From assembly GCF_000018865.1 (NCBI RefSeq), contig NC_010175.1, positions 4,340,001 through 4,404,000 on the forward strand: 64,000 nt of DNA, given 5' to 3'. Under the pieces are notes generated by a model, which was not told the DNA's origin, did no database searches, and was given only the letters and a program-made list of their open reading frames with translations. This DNA is from Chloroflexus aurantiacus J-10-fl (GTDB lineage Bacteria > Chloroflexota > Chloroflexia > Chloroflexales > Chloroflexaceae). Of this stretch, positions 17,448 to 25,829 are shown piece after piece (position 1 is the first letter of the stretch; every line of letters begins with the position of its first letter). The translations under genes were made by a program, and so were the position numbers.

Positions 17448-18515
17448 TTAGGGCTTTTGCGCAATGATCGTCAAACTACCACCGACGTGTCGATAGTATT
17501 GATCCATCCAATCCTGTGGTGGCACGAGGGTGGTGTCAGGCAATTGCTGTAAACGACTCCTGAGGATCCGTATGGTTCGCCATAAGGTAGGCGTGCGTTT
17601 GCGCCGCAACATGGCAATCTGATCAGCCGTAAGTAATGATAACCAGTGATTTGCTGCCCATTGCTGCATGTCTTCGATAGAGGTACCGTAGAGTTCGTGA
17701 TTGAATAAGGCCAGTTCTTGCAATCCTGCATGCCGCAGTGCATGACGGTAGTCGTCAAGTTTAGGTCGCGATTCGTGAATGTTGTAAGCGGTTTCCTGAG
17801 CAATATTTGGTGCATCTTGCTCGGGTGTGACGTGATCGGCGATACAGGGTTCGTGAATGGCAATCAGCTTACCACCCCTGCGCAAAACACGCGCTGCTTC
17901 GCTCAGTAGGGTTGCCAAACAGCTTGAGTGATGGAGAGCGGCGGAAGCGAAGACAATATCAAAACTCTCATCGGCAAGCGGTAGTCTCTGGCTGCTGGCA
18001 ATCAGAAGATCGTATTGCACATTTGCGTGTTGCATAAGTGCAAGTGATCGTCCCAGTCCAATTTGATCATCATCATTGATCTCAACCGCTACTGCGTGAC
18101 AACCACGTATCGCAAATTGTTTCGCTGCCCAGCCCCTGCCCGCACCAATGTCAACAACCATGGCACCAGGGCGAGGTCGTACAATATTGAGCACGATGTC
18201 GAACGCACGTGCGATGTCAATCCAGGGCGGAATTGGTACATACGGCAAGCGAAAATCGATATCAATCCCTGTCTGATCGTAGCAACCGGCATCTTTTGCC
18301 ATCTGCACCCAGCCGGCTGCTTCTGCTGCAAGCTGCTTCCATTCCTCATTTTCGACATACAGGTATGCGATACCCTTCGTTATCGCATACGTACGCCGGC
18401 ACTGAGTACAGAGCAACTGACCTTGTTCAACCCAGTCACCGACTGTTGCCTCCGATAGGGACAACTGTGATCGACACTGCGGACATCGAAGGTAGTGTAG
18501 TAATTTCAGAAGCAT
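17448..18515 (-). CDS. SAM-dependent methyltransferase with N-terminal Zn-ribbon (Trm112-like) domain
   Basis: 355 residues. The first 60 residues hold two CxxC pairs (LRCPQCRSQL; LLCTQCRRTYAI), a Trm112p-like zinc ribbon. A class I methyltransferase follows: motif I MVVDIGAGRGWAAKQFAI, acidic loop AVEINDDDQ, post-motif SFDIVFASAALHHSSCLATLL and RVLRRGGKLIAIHEP. The substrate is unknown. It is the last gene of the minus-strand polysaccharide cluster, so modification of a sugar or lipid carrier is plausible but unproven. Confidence 0.82.
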   Translation of the reverse strand: MLLKLLHYLRCPQCRSQLSLSEATVGDWVEQGQLLCTQCRRTYAITKGIAYLYVENEEWKQLAAEAAGWVQMAKDAGCYDQTGIDIDFRLPYVPIPPWIDIARAFDIVLNIVRPRPGAMVVDIGAGRGWAAKQFAIRGCHAVAVEINDDDQIGLGRSLALMQHANVQYDLLIASSQRLPLADESFDIVFASAALHHSSCLATLLSEAARVLRRGGKLIAIHEPCIADHVTPEQDAPNIAQETAYNIHESRPKLDDYRHALRHAGLQELALFNHELYGTSIEDMQQWAANHWLSLLTADQIAMLRRKRTPTLWRTIRILRSRLQQLPDTTLVPPQDWMDQYYRHVGGSLTIIAQKP

Positions 18516-18575
18516 CTTGATGCTCGTAAATGGAAGAGAGATAAGGCTTCTATTACTGGGAACTGGTCAAAATTC

Positions 18576-19217
18576 CTAGATCAACCCAAACAACCGATAC
18601 ACTCCCAGCACACACAATACCGCCAGGCTTATCCCGGCAATGACCTGCATCAGGGTGTGATTACGGGTGCGCAGACGTGCCCACCCCAACACGACGGCGG
18701 CGATCCAGCAGATGCCACCCAGCGCGGGTAGATAGATGCTGGCCAGGGTTGCGCATGAGCCAATACTGGCGGAATGAATGCTGATTTTCCAGAACAGGTT
18801 GATGAAAAATGAGATCAGGTTCATGACCGCCACCGACACCAGCATGGCGAGTAGTGGCAATGGCGCATTGAGCAGCCAGAGTAGCAGTGTGCCAATGGTG
18901 ACATTCAGCATCCCAAACAGGTAAAGCTCATTGCGCTGACTTCGGATAGAGATGTCGTCATCACTGTATGCGCCCTGGTGGAGGCGAATGTTAAAGAAGA
19001 TCGTGGGTGGGACAACATGGATAAGCGCACAGAACAGTGCCCACCACAATCCCTGTGTGCGGTTTTCACTACCGAGCACGCCGACGATGAAGATGCTGAC
19101 GATGCCAAGCGGTACCGGATGCAGTATCTGTGAAATACGACGGGCAATTGCATATCCGCGACCCGGTAATGCCCCTCGACTCAGTGCTTCGGCAGTTAGA
19201 TCATTCGGTGGCATCAT
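18576..19217 (-). CDS. PAP2-like integral membrane phosphatase
   Basis: A 213-residue protein with about six hydrophobic segments. Two blocks resemble the PAP2/phosphatidic acid phosphatase family: WKISIHSASIG (in place of PSGH) and ARLRTRNHTLMQVIAG (in place of SR...H...D/Q). The first motif is represented only by ISIRSQRNELY, which is divergent. In this operon it may dephosphorylate an undecaprenyl-type carrier or a lipid pyrophosphate. ATG 19217 is chosen because GAGGG sits 8 bases upstream; a GTG lies two codons earlier. The gene starts 11 bases after the glycosyltransferase stop. Confidence 0.65.
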   Translation of the reverse strand: MMPPNDLTAEALSRGALPGRGYAIARRISQILHPVPLGIVSIFIVGVLGSENRTQGLWWALFCALIHVVPPTIFFNIRLHQGAYSDDDISIRSQRNELYLFGMLNVTIGTLLLWLLNAPLPLLAMLVSVAVMNLISFFINLFWKISIHSASIGSCATLASIYLPALGGICWIAAVVLGWARLRTRNHTLMQVIAGISLAVLCVLGVYRLFGLI

Positions 19218-19228
19218 CTTCACAACCC

Positions 19229-20383
19229 TCAGCGAGCCGTAGTTGTAGCTACAAGCTCACGATACATAGCGACAAGCTCCTGACCGGCCCGTTCCCAGCG
19301 AAATGCGGCTGCCTGCTGTGGGCCGGCTATCCGCAGCGAAGCCGGATTGCTCAGTGCGGTACGAATGCCGTCAGCAATATCCTCTGGCTCTAGCGGATCA
19401 ACGAATATCGCGGCTGTTCCGGCTACTTCCGGCAGGCTGGATACCTTTGTGGTTACTACCGGTGTACCACAGGCGAGTGCTTCGAGTACCGGAAAGCCAA
19501 ACCCTTCGTATAACGACGGGTAGACGAAGGCTTCAGCTAGATTATACAATGCCGGCAAATCTTCGTCGGCAACAAAATCCAGAAAATGAACCCGTTCACT
19601 CAGGTGATACTGTTCAACCGCCGCGAAGATGTCATCGTATAACCAACCTTTTCGTCCGGCCAGCAGCAGGTGTAGATCAGGGTACTCGTTCTGCAGTAAC
19701 GCAAAGGCTTGCAGCAGTCGAACCAGATTCTTGCGCGGTTCAAGGGTGCCAACGAAGAGCAAAAATCGCGCAGGCAGGTGAAGTCGTTCACGCACTCTCA
19801 CGACTGCATCGCCGGTCAGCGGTCGAAACCGCTCATCAACCGCCGGGTAGAGCAGCCGAACCCGCTGCCTGGGGATGCCGTAGAGGCGACCGAGATCACC
19901 GGCAGTTGCCTTTGAGTCAACGATGATCAGGTTGGCGCGTTGTAATGAACGTGGTACAGCCGTACTCAAATAGCGACGGAGGTTCGGTTCGGCACAGGCC
20001 GGCTCAACCAAAAAGGTCAGGTCGTGGATTGTGAGCAATGTGCGCGCTTTCGTTGGGGGTAGAACGAAATCGGGAGCATGCACAATATCCAATGGGCCAA
20101 CAAACCACTCAATCCGTAGCGGCAAGCGCAGCCGCTGCCAGAGGATCGTGAGCAGACGAGGGCTGATTGGCAGTGGTCGTAGGGTGATATTGCGATAGGT
20201 GGCGGCCAGGTTGTGGGCATAGCGGGCAAAAGGACTTTGTGCGTCCAGGCCACCGGCAGCGTAGAAGAGTTGAAAATCGAGGTCAGGGCCGGCCTGCGCA
20301 GCAGCCCGTATCAGCTCGCGCGTGTAACGGCCAATACCGGCACCCTGCCAGATTCCTGCTGTGTAATCAACACCGATGCGCAT
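19229..20383 (-). CDS. GT4-type glycosyltransferase (MtfB/WsaF-like)
   Basis: A 384-residue GT-B enzyme. It opens MRIGVDYTAGIWQGAGIGRY and contains DIVHAPDFVLPPTKARTLL and LTIHDLTFLVEPAC. The donor domain has FLLFVGTLEPRKNLVRLLQA, the loop HFLDFVADEDLPALYNLAEA and the signature YPSLYEGFGFPVLEALACG with the conserved E-x7-E pair. It is typical of mannosyl/rhamnosyl transferases of surface polysaccharide pathways. It lies 2 bases from the upstream flippase-like gene. Confidence 0.9.
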   Translation of the reverse strand: MRIGVDYTAGIWQGAGIGRYTRELIRAAAQAGPDLDFQLFYAAGGLDAQSPFARYAHNLAATYRNITLRPLPISPRLLTILWQRLRLPLRIEWFVGPLDIVHAPDFVLPPTKARTLLTIHDLTFLVEPACAEPNLRRYLSTAVPRSLQRANLIIVDSKATAGDLGRLYGIPRQRVRLLYPAVDERFRPLTGDAVVRVRERLHLPARFLLFVGTLEPRKNLVRLLQAFALLQNEYPDLHLLLAGRKGWLYDDIFAAVEQYHLSERVHFLDFVADEDLPALYNLAEAFVYPSLYEGFGFPVLEALACGTPVVTTKVSSLPEVAGTAAIFVDPLEPEDIADGIRTALSNPASLRIAGPQQAAAFRWERAGQELVAMYRELVATTTAR

Positions 20384-20385
20384 AG

Positions 20386-21441
20386 TTATTTTCGCCGACT
20401 GAACAGGTAGAGAATGAAGCCAAACACAACGATGCTCCAGAAATTGATCAGTCGGTCAAGCAATGTCACTGCGCTCCCCAGGCTGCTCGCAATCCCGAAA
20501 AAGGTCAGGACAACGGTGATGGTTCCTTCAACAACCCCAAGACCTGCTGGTGTCACCGGCAATGCGGTCAGTAACGATGATGCCAGGGCTACGAAGATAA
20601 TGGCAGCCAGCGTTAAGTTGAGACCCGTATGGCTAAGTGACTGGATCACGAACCACAGCCGAAACCCTTCGAGCAACCAGATCGAACCGGTAAGGAGAAA
20701 TAACCGTGGCAAAATCACCGGCGTAAACGATCTCAACGCTGATTGTTCAAAATTGCCGTAGACGCGATGCAGACGGTTGGGAATGAACCAGCGGATTTGC
20801 GGGCCAAGCCAGCGCATACCGATTAATCCGCTGATGATGATGACGACCAGCAAGCCGCCGAAACCAAAGACAATTTGAGTGCCTTCTGGCATCTGGGCAC
20901 CAAATGTAAGATACCCTGAGAGCACCAGTAAGCCGAACAGACCGATCATGTCGAGGAGACGTTCGGCAAAAATCGTACCAAACGTTGCCGAGAACGAGAC
21001 ATTCCCATTATGCTTGAGCAAATACCCGCGATACGCATCACCGAGTTTGGCCGGCACGATGCAGTTGGCAAACCACGAGAGGTAGATATATTCAATCAGC
21101 GCCGGAAATGATGCCCACGAGTTCTGCCCTGCCTGTACCGGCACTCCGGCATTGATCAGGAGCATGCGCCAGCGGAAAGCACGGAGCGGGAAGGTTAAAT
21201 AAAAGACAATGAGTCCAGCAACGAGCAACCACGGATCGGCTGACCGCATATATTGCCATGTCGTTGCCAGATCGATATCGAGACCACGCACTACAAAGAC
21301 AATGATCGCTATTGCAAGCCCAAACGAGATCAGCGTGCGGGGCTGGCGCAATCGTTGACCGAGTGAAAATGTGCCACGCTCATCGCTGGGGATGTCTTCT
21401 TTATCAACTGATGAATTGACCGGTATTTGCTGATCGCTCAT
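20386..21441 (-). CDS. LPG synthase TM-region family membrane protein (UPF0104-like)
   Basis: A 351-residue integral membrane protein with about eight helices after a polar N-terminus. Characteristic stretches are VPAKLGDAYRGYLLKHNG and FAERLLDMIGLFGLLVLSG, plus the C-terminal LPVTPAGLGVVEG motif shared by the transmembrane domain of lysylphosphatidylglycerol synthases and related lipid flippases. The soluble aminoacyl-transferase domain is absent. In a polysaccharide operon it could move a lipid-linked intermediate; this is inference. Confidence 0.82.
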   Translation of the reverse strand: MSDQQIPVNSSVDKEDIPSDERGTFSLGQRLRQPRTLISFGLAIAIIVFVVRGLDIDLATTWQYMRSADPWLLVAGLIVFYLTFPLRAFRWRMLLINAGVPVQAGQNSWASFPALIEYIYLSWFANCIVPAKLGDAYRGYLLKHNGNVSFSATFGTIFAERLLDMIGLFGLLVLSGYLTFGAQMPEGTQIVFGFGGLLVVIIISGLIGMRWLGPQIRWFIPNRLHRVYGNFEQSALRSFTPVILPRLFLLTGSIWLLEGFRLWFVIQSLSHTGLNLTLAAIIFVALASSLLTALPVTPAGLGVVEGTITVVLTFFGIASSLGSAVTLLDRLINFWSIVVFGFILYLFSRRK

Positions 21442-21529
21442 AACCTGATATACCTTCCCGCCCCTGGCAGTTGATCTGTATGACTTCTGATCTTATCGTA
21501 CCCGGCAGATAGCGTATACGCAACCTGTG

Positions 21530-22492
21530 TTAATGTTGCGGCTGATGTTCGTCACAATACCATGCCCAGAAGCGGGCAAGTCCTTCTTCAATGGCCACAC
21601 GCGGTGCGAAATCGAGCAATTGACCGGCTTTGGTTGTGTCTGCATAGGTGATCGGTGGCTCTGTGGCCGGCAATGGCTTGATCTCGATCTGGGCCGGGTA
21701 GCCGGTAATCTGTTCCAGGAGGTTGACAAAGCGACGCAGCTCGACCGGTTGCGAATGACCAAGATTGAAGATTTCGTAGGGATGCGGTCGATCAAGGGCG
21801 TTAATCACCCCGCTGACAATATCATCGATATAGGTGTAATCGCGGAACAGATTTTCGCCACCGTTGAAGAGGGTAATCGGCTGGCCACGCACCATTCGTT
21901 CCACAAACAGGTATGGTGTCATATCGGGCCGTCCACGTGGGCCGTAGACGGTAAAGAAGCGCACCACACTGGTGGGAATGCCGTACAGGCTGTGAAAAGT
22001 ATATGCCAGAACTTCAGCCGCTTTTTTGGTTGCTGCATAAGGTGATAACGGTCGGTCAGTGTTATCATCTTCGCGGAATGGCACCCGGTTTGTTTTTCCG
22101 TATACCGATGAGGTAGATGCCAGTACCAGATTTTCTACTTCGCTACGCCGGGCGTAATCGAGAATTACCAGACTCCCACCAACATTGACGGCTTCATAGA
22201 GCTGCGGATTGGCAATCGATGGGCGTGGGCCGGGCATCGCAGCCAGGTGGGCAACGAAACGTGGACGGTAGCGAGTGAAAATGTGTGCTACCGTGTCGGG
22301 ATCACGAATATCACCCTCTATCAATGTAAACCCCGGCTGTTGCATCGCCTGCGCGAGGTTGCGCCGTTTACGATCTGGACTGTAATAATCGACAAAATTG
22401 TCAAAACCGATTACCTGTTCACCCCGTGCCAGCAGACGATCCACCAGATGACTTCCAATAAAACCGGCTGCACCGGTAACAAGATAGGTCAT
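21530..22492 (-). CDS. NAD-dependent sugar-nucleotide epimerase (UDP-glucuronate 4-epimerase-like)
   Basis: An extended SDR of 320 residues. NAD-binding TGAAGFIGSHLVDRLL opens the protein. The catalytic triad region shows STSSVYG and YAATKKAAEVLAY (Tyr-x3-Lys). VRFFTVYGPRGRPDM and FRDYTYIDDIVSGV are characteristic of the UDP-glucuronate/UDP-galacturonate 4-epimerase group. It supplies an epimerised sugar nucleotide to the neighbouring transferases. The start overlaps the O-antigen ligase by 4 bases in ATGA fashion. Confidence 0.88.
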   Translation of the reverse strand: MTYLVTGAAGFIGSHLVDRLLARGEQVIGFDNFVDYYSPDRKRRNLAQAMQQPGFTLIEGDIRDPDTVAHIFTRYRPRFVAHLAAMPGPRPSIANPQLYEAVNVGGSLVILDYARRSEVENLVLASTSSVYGKTNRVPFREDDNTDRPLSPYAATKKAAEVLAYTFHSLYGIPTSVVRFFTVYGPRGRPDMTPYLFVERMVRGQPITLFNGGENLFRDYTYIDDIVSGVINALDRPHPYEIFNLGHSQPVELRRFVNLLEQITGYPAQIEIKPLPATEPPITYADTTKAGQLLDFAPRVAIEEGLARFWAWYCDEHQPQH

Positions 22493-23961
22493 AACTCCTC
22501 TTTGCGCTCGGCGTCAATGGTTGCCAGCATGGCAATAATGACGCCAAATTGAACACCCATGTTCAAGACGTGCAGATTTTCAAATAGATTGTGTCCGTTC
22601 AGCGCCCCTGCTACACCGATACCACCGAGCGTTATGCCACGGATCATCCAGGTTTGTGCCTGACGTAACGCTCTGATGGCAGAATACCAGATGCTGCCGA
22701 GAAAAACCAGATATGCACTTGCTCCGATGAGACCACTCTCCGCAGTGATGTGCAGGTAGTAGTTGTGCGCATGACCACGAGAATCATACCATGGCTTGAT
22801 CCAGGTGGGGCTTTGCCCACTGTAGACCAGTCGTTCGTAGGCGATGCTAAAATTACCAGGACCGACGCCGAGAAGTGGTCGCTCCTGCACCATATGCCAC
22901 GCTGCCTGAAGATGCGCCATCCGCTCCACAACCGCAAAGTTTTCAGGGGTGATCTCAACGTTGCGGGTGTCGAACGGGCGCAGGCTGGCGATGATGGAAA
23001 CCACCCGATTGCTCAGCGCAGTTGGCAACAGCCCACTGTTGATCAGCAAAAGACCACTCAAACCAACAAGGAGTGCGGCCATCCCAACACGGATCAGCAT
23101 GGCGCGCCCGTACCGCCCGCCAAAGGCAATGCCCATTGCTAATGCGCCGATCAATGCGCCAATCCATCCGCCACGGGAGAAGCTTGCCAGCAGACCTCCC
23201 AGCAGGCTGCCGGTCGCTACCAGCAGGATGCTGAACAGCATCCAGAACCGAATGTGGTACTGACGGGTTTCTACAAGTGCTATCAGCATCCCAACGGCAA
23301 GTGGCCAGGACTGATTTAGATAGCCGGCAAAGGAATTCGGTTGTCCAATCGTGCCGTATGCCCGCACCCGCCCACCGCCAATCGCAAAGCTCTCAGGACC
23401 GAAGCCATTGACGAATTGCGTCACGCCAATCAGTGCAGTGATGGCCGGAGCCACCAGTAAACACGTGACTAATACGGTTCGACGCCATGCAGCACGCAAC
23501 CGATCCTGCAATACCCACACGGTAGCGACATAAATGAGTAGTACCGTTCCCCAGCGGAGGGTCTCTTTTAAGCCTTCAGTGCGACTCAGTGGGGTTGCCG
23601 CAGCAGCGAGGGCAAGACACCAGACCAGGACAGCGAGCGAGAGGCCGGGTGCTGTCAGCTTTGGCCAGGGTTGATGAATACGCCCTATGAGACTCAGCGC
23701 GACCAGGACGAAACAAGCCTGGGTTAGACTCAAGCCACCGGGTAAGATAACCAGTTGCTGAAACGGTACCGAAAGCACGGCCAGCGCGACCGGCCAGACT
23801 GGATCGCAGAGGGTTAGTCCCAGCGCAGCGAGGCCGATCAACCAGCTCACTGCTACCAGAGGTGGGGTGAACCCCAGGATACACCCGGTGACGGCTGCAC
23901 CAATCAGCCACATCCACAGGCGATGTTCACGGTAGATGGTGATGAGGGCAGGAAATTGCAT
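22489..23961 (-). CDS. O-antigen ligase / Wzy-type polymerase
   Basis: A polytopic membrane protein of 490 residues with about ten or more helices and the WaaL/Wzy domain. A large periplasmic loop carries ERPLLGVGPGNFSIAYERLV and SRGHAHNYYLHITAESGLIG, the H.HN..l....E.G motif of this family. It joins or polymerises lipid-linked oligosaccharides at the outer face of the membrane. ATG 23961 overlaps the TAA of the sugar-phosphate transferase as TAATG; a GTG two codons earlier is also possible. Confidence 0.88.
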   Translation of the reverse strand: MQFPALITIYREHRLWMWLIGAAVTGCILGFTPPLVAVSWLIGLAALGLTLCDPVWPVALAVLSVPFQQLVILPGGLSLTQACFVLVALSLIGRIHQPWPKLTAPGLSLAVLVWCLALAAAATPLSRTEGLKETLRWGTVLLIYVATVWVLQDRLRAAWRRTVLVTCLLVAPAITALIGVTQFVNGFGPESFAIGGGRVRAYGTIGQPNSFAGYLNQSWPLAVGMLIALVETRQYHIRFWMLFSILLVATGSLLGGLLASFSRGGWIGALIGALAMGIAFGGRYGRAMLIRVGMAALLVGLSGLLLINSGLLPTALSNRVVSIIASLRPFDTRNVEITPENFAVVERMAHLQAAWHMVQERPLLGVGPGNFSIAYERLVYSGQSPTWIKPWYDSRGHAHNYYLHITAESGLIGASAYLVFLGSIWYSAIRALRQAQTWMIRGITLGGIGVAGALNGHNLFENLHVLNMGVQFGVIIAMLATIDAERKEEL

Positions 23962-25460
23962 TACCACGCACCACGACCGGATAATACTGCCGGAATAACC
24001 ATCATCAAGATGCGGAGATCAAGGCTCAATGACCAGTTTTCGGCATAGTAAATATCAAGCCGAACCTGCTCATCAAATGAGATCTCGCTCCGCCCAAGGG
24101 CCTGGGGTAGACAGGCCAGTCCTGGAAGTACTTCTAACCGGCGTCGATGCCATGGTTCATAACGCTCTACCTCTTCTGGTAACGCTGGTCGTGGCCCGAT
24201 CAGACTCATATCACCGCGTAGCACATTGAACAATTGCGGCAGCTCATCGAGGCTGGTGCGCCGCAACCAGCGCCCGACTCGTGTCACCCGTGGATCGGCG
24301 CGCATCTTAAACAGGGGGCCATCTGCTTCGTTGTGGGCCAGTAGCTCCTGGCGACGCTGTTCGGCATCTGGTACCATCGTGCGGAATTTGTAGCAGGTAA
24401 ACAGATGACCATGCTTGCCCACCCGTTGCTGGCGAAAAATGATCGGACGCCCTGAGTCGAGCCAGATCAATCCCGCAATGATGATGGCAAGCGGCAGCGT
24501 CAGTGGCAGACTAAGCAGAACCATCGTCAAATCAAAGATGCGTTTCAGGGCAAGATTCAGACCGTGGAGTTGAATCTCTTTCGGTTGGAGGAGTGGAACA
24601 CCACTCAAATGCATAATATCAACCCGGTCAAAACTGAGTTGATAAATGTCGGGTGCAATCTGATACTCGATGCCCAGGGCCTGACAACGAGCGGCCAGTT
24701 CCGGGAGACGGTCATATTCCCAAAAGGGGAGAGCAATAATGACGTGTTGAATCCGGTGTTGTTCAACAACGTCTTCAAAATCATCAAGATTGCCGAGGTG
24801 TTGAAAGACGCGGGCCCGGTTGCCGGTAATGATTGGCTCGTTACTCAGGTAGCCGACCAGGGTATAGCCAACACCTGGCGAAGCCGTGAGCGATTGCATT
24901 ACCAGTTGGCCCAGGCCGGTACCTCCAACCACCAGCACACGCTCACGGCCGAGACCGCGTGTCCAGAACCAGTGGCGAATGCCGATAAGCAGAAGACGCC
25001 AGCTAAGCAGAAGAGCGATAATGGTGACAACAGCAAAGGCAAAAATCAGTCGTGAGTAGAAAAATGGCCGGTACAGAAAGACCACCACCATCAGGAGTGC
25101 AATCATTGTGATCACACTTCCGGTAATGGCAGCGGCTTCGTCCATCATGGTTATTCGGCGACTGGGCCGATAAAATCCACGCCCGATAAACCGCAAGCCT
25201 AACAAGACTTGCAACATGATAACAATTGGCAGGAAGGCGCTAAAAGGTACCAGATTTTCTGTGGCAACTTCAGCCACAATCCGATCAAAGGGTGGTGGCC
25301 AGCTTACCTGATAGCGCAGCAGATATGCCAGCGCAAATCCGCTGAAGATGAGCACCTGATCAATAAGAAACAATCCGACACTCATCCAGCGTCGTTGATA
25401 CTGAATGCGCTGGCGAGTGGCGGATGATGAACTGTCAGATACTGGCGGGTATTCAATCAT
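23961..25460 (-). CDS. polyprenyl glycosylphosphotransferase (WbaP/WcaJ-like)
   Basis: The initiating enzyme that places sugar-1-phosphate on undecaprenyl phosphate. ATG 25460 gives 499 residues; the open frame runs further upstream but that part has no family features. Four N-terminal membrane helices are followed by a Rossmann-like CoA-binding-like domain (RVLVVGGTGLGQLVMQSL). The C-terminal catalytic domain shows KRIFDLTMVLLSLPLTLPLA, GRPIIFRQQRVGKHGHLFTC, KFRTMVPDAE, RRTSLDELPQLFNVLRGDMS and GPRPALPEEVERYE. It is the first enzyme of the cluster and the natural start of the operon. Confidence 0.93.
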   Translation of the reverse strand: MIEYPPVSDSSSSATRQRIQYQRRWMSVGLFLIDQVLIFSGFALAYLLRYQVSWPPPFDRIVAEVATENLVPFSAFLPIVIMLQVLLGLRFIGRGFYRPSRRITMMDEAAAITGSVITMIALLMVVVFLYRPFFYSRLIFAFAVVTIIALLLSWRLLLIGIRHWFWTRGLGRERVLVVGGTGLGQLVMQSLTASPGVGYTLVGYLSNEPIITGNRARVFQHLGNLDDFEDVVEQHRIQHVIIALPFWEYDRLPELAARCQALGIEYQIAPDIYQLSFDRVDIMHLSGVPLLQPKEIQLHGLNLALKRIFDLTMVLLSLPLTLPLAIIIAGLIWLDSGRPIIFRQQRVGKHGHLFTCYKFRTMVPDAEQRRQELLAHNEADGPLFKMRADPRVTRVGRWLRRTSLDELPQLFNVLRGDMSLIGPRPALPEEVERYEPWHRRRLEVLPGLACLPQALGRSEISFDEQVRLDIYYAENWSLSLDLRILMMVIPAVLSGRGAW

Positions 25461-25522
25461 GCGAACATCCGGCTGTCTGCTTGCGTAAGCTGACAACGGT
25501 GTACCTGCGTCAATGCAACAAT

Positions 25523-25672
25523 TTACGACGAGGTAACGTCCTGATGATAAGCAGAGGCGTCTCCCGGTTGCTCTGAATAACCGGCAATGGATTGGCGATG
25601 TTCGACATAGAGCATGATGCCCGGTGAAGCTGCGATCAGAAGCATGAGTGCAATCAGGCTTATCCAGAGCAT
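25523..25672 (-). CDS. possible small membrane protein before the polysaccharide operon
   Basis: A 49-residue open frame from ATG 25672 (longer form from 25711) with one hydrophobic stretch LWISLIALMLLIAASPGIML and a polar tail. It would be the first gene of the polysaccharide operon, 62 bases upstream of the sugar-phosphate transferase. No family is recognisable. The only support is a plausible membrane helix and position. Confidence 0.3.
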   Translation of the reverse strand: MLWISLIALMLLIAASPGIMLYVEHRQSIAGYSEQPGDASAYHQDVTSS

Positions 25673-25829
25673 ACGCAACGTTTCCCCTTGTACAAATCGA
25701 TATGCATGCAATCATCACTGCGCATCATGACGCAGCGCCTTATCTTACCACAACCTGATCACTGTGTAAGCTGATAAAAAGATGATAGACGGGACTGTTT
25801 TCGTCCCGTCTATCAGTATTTGTATACTC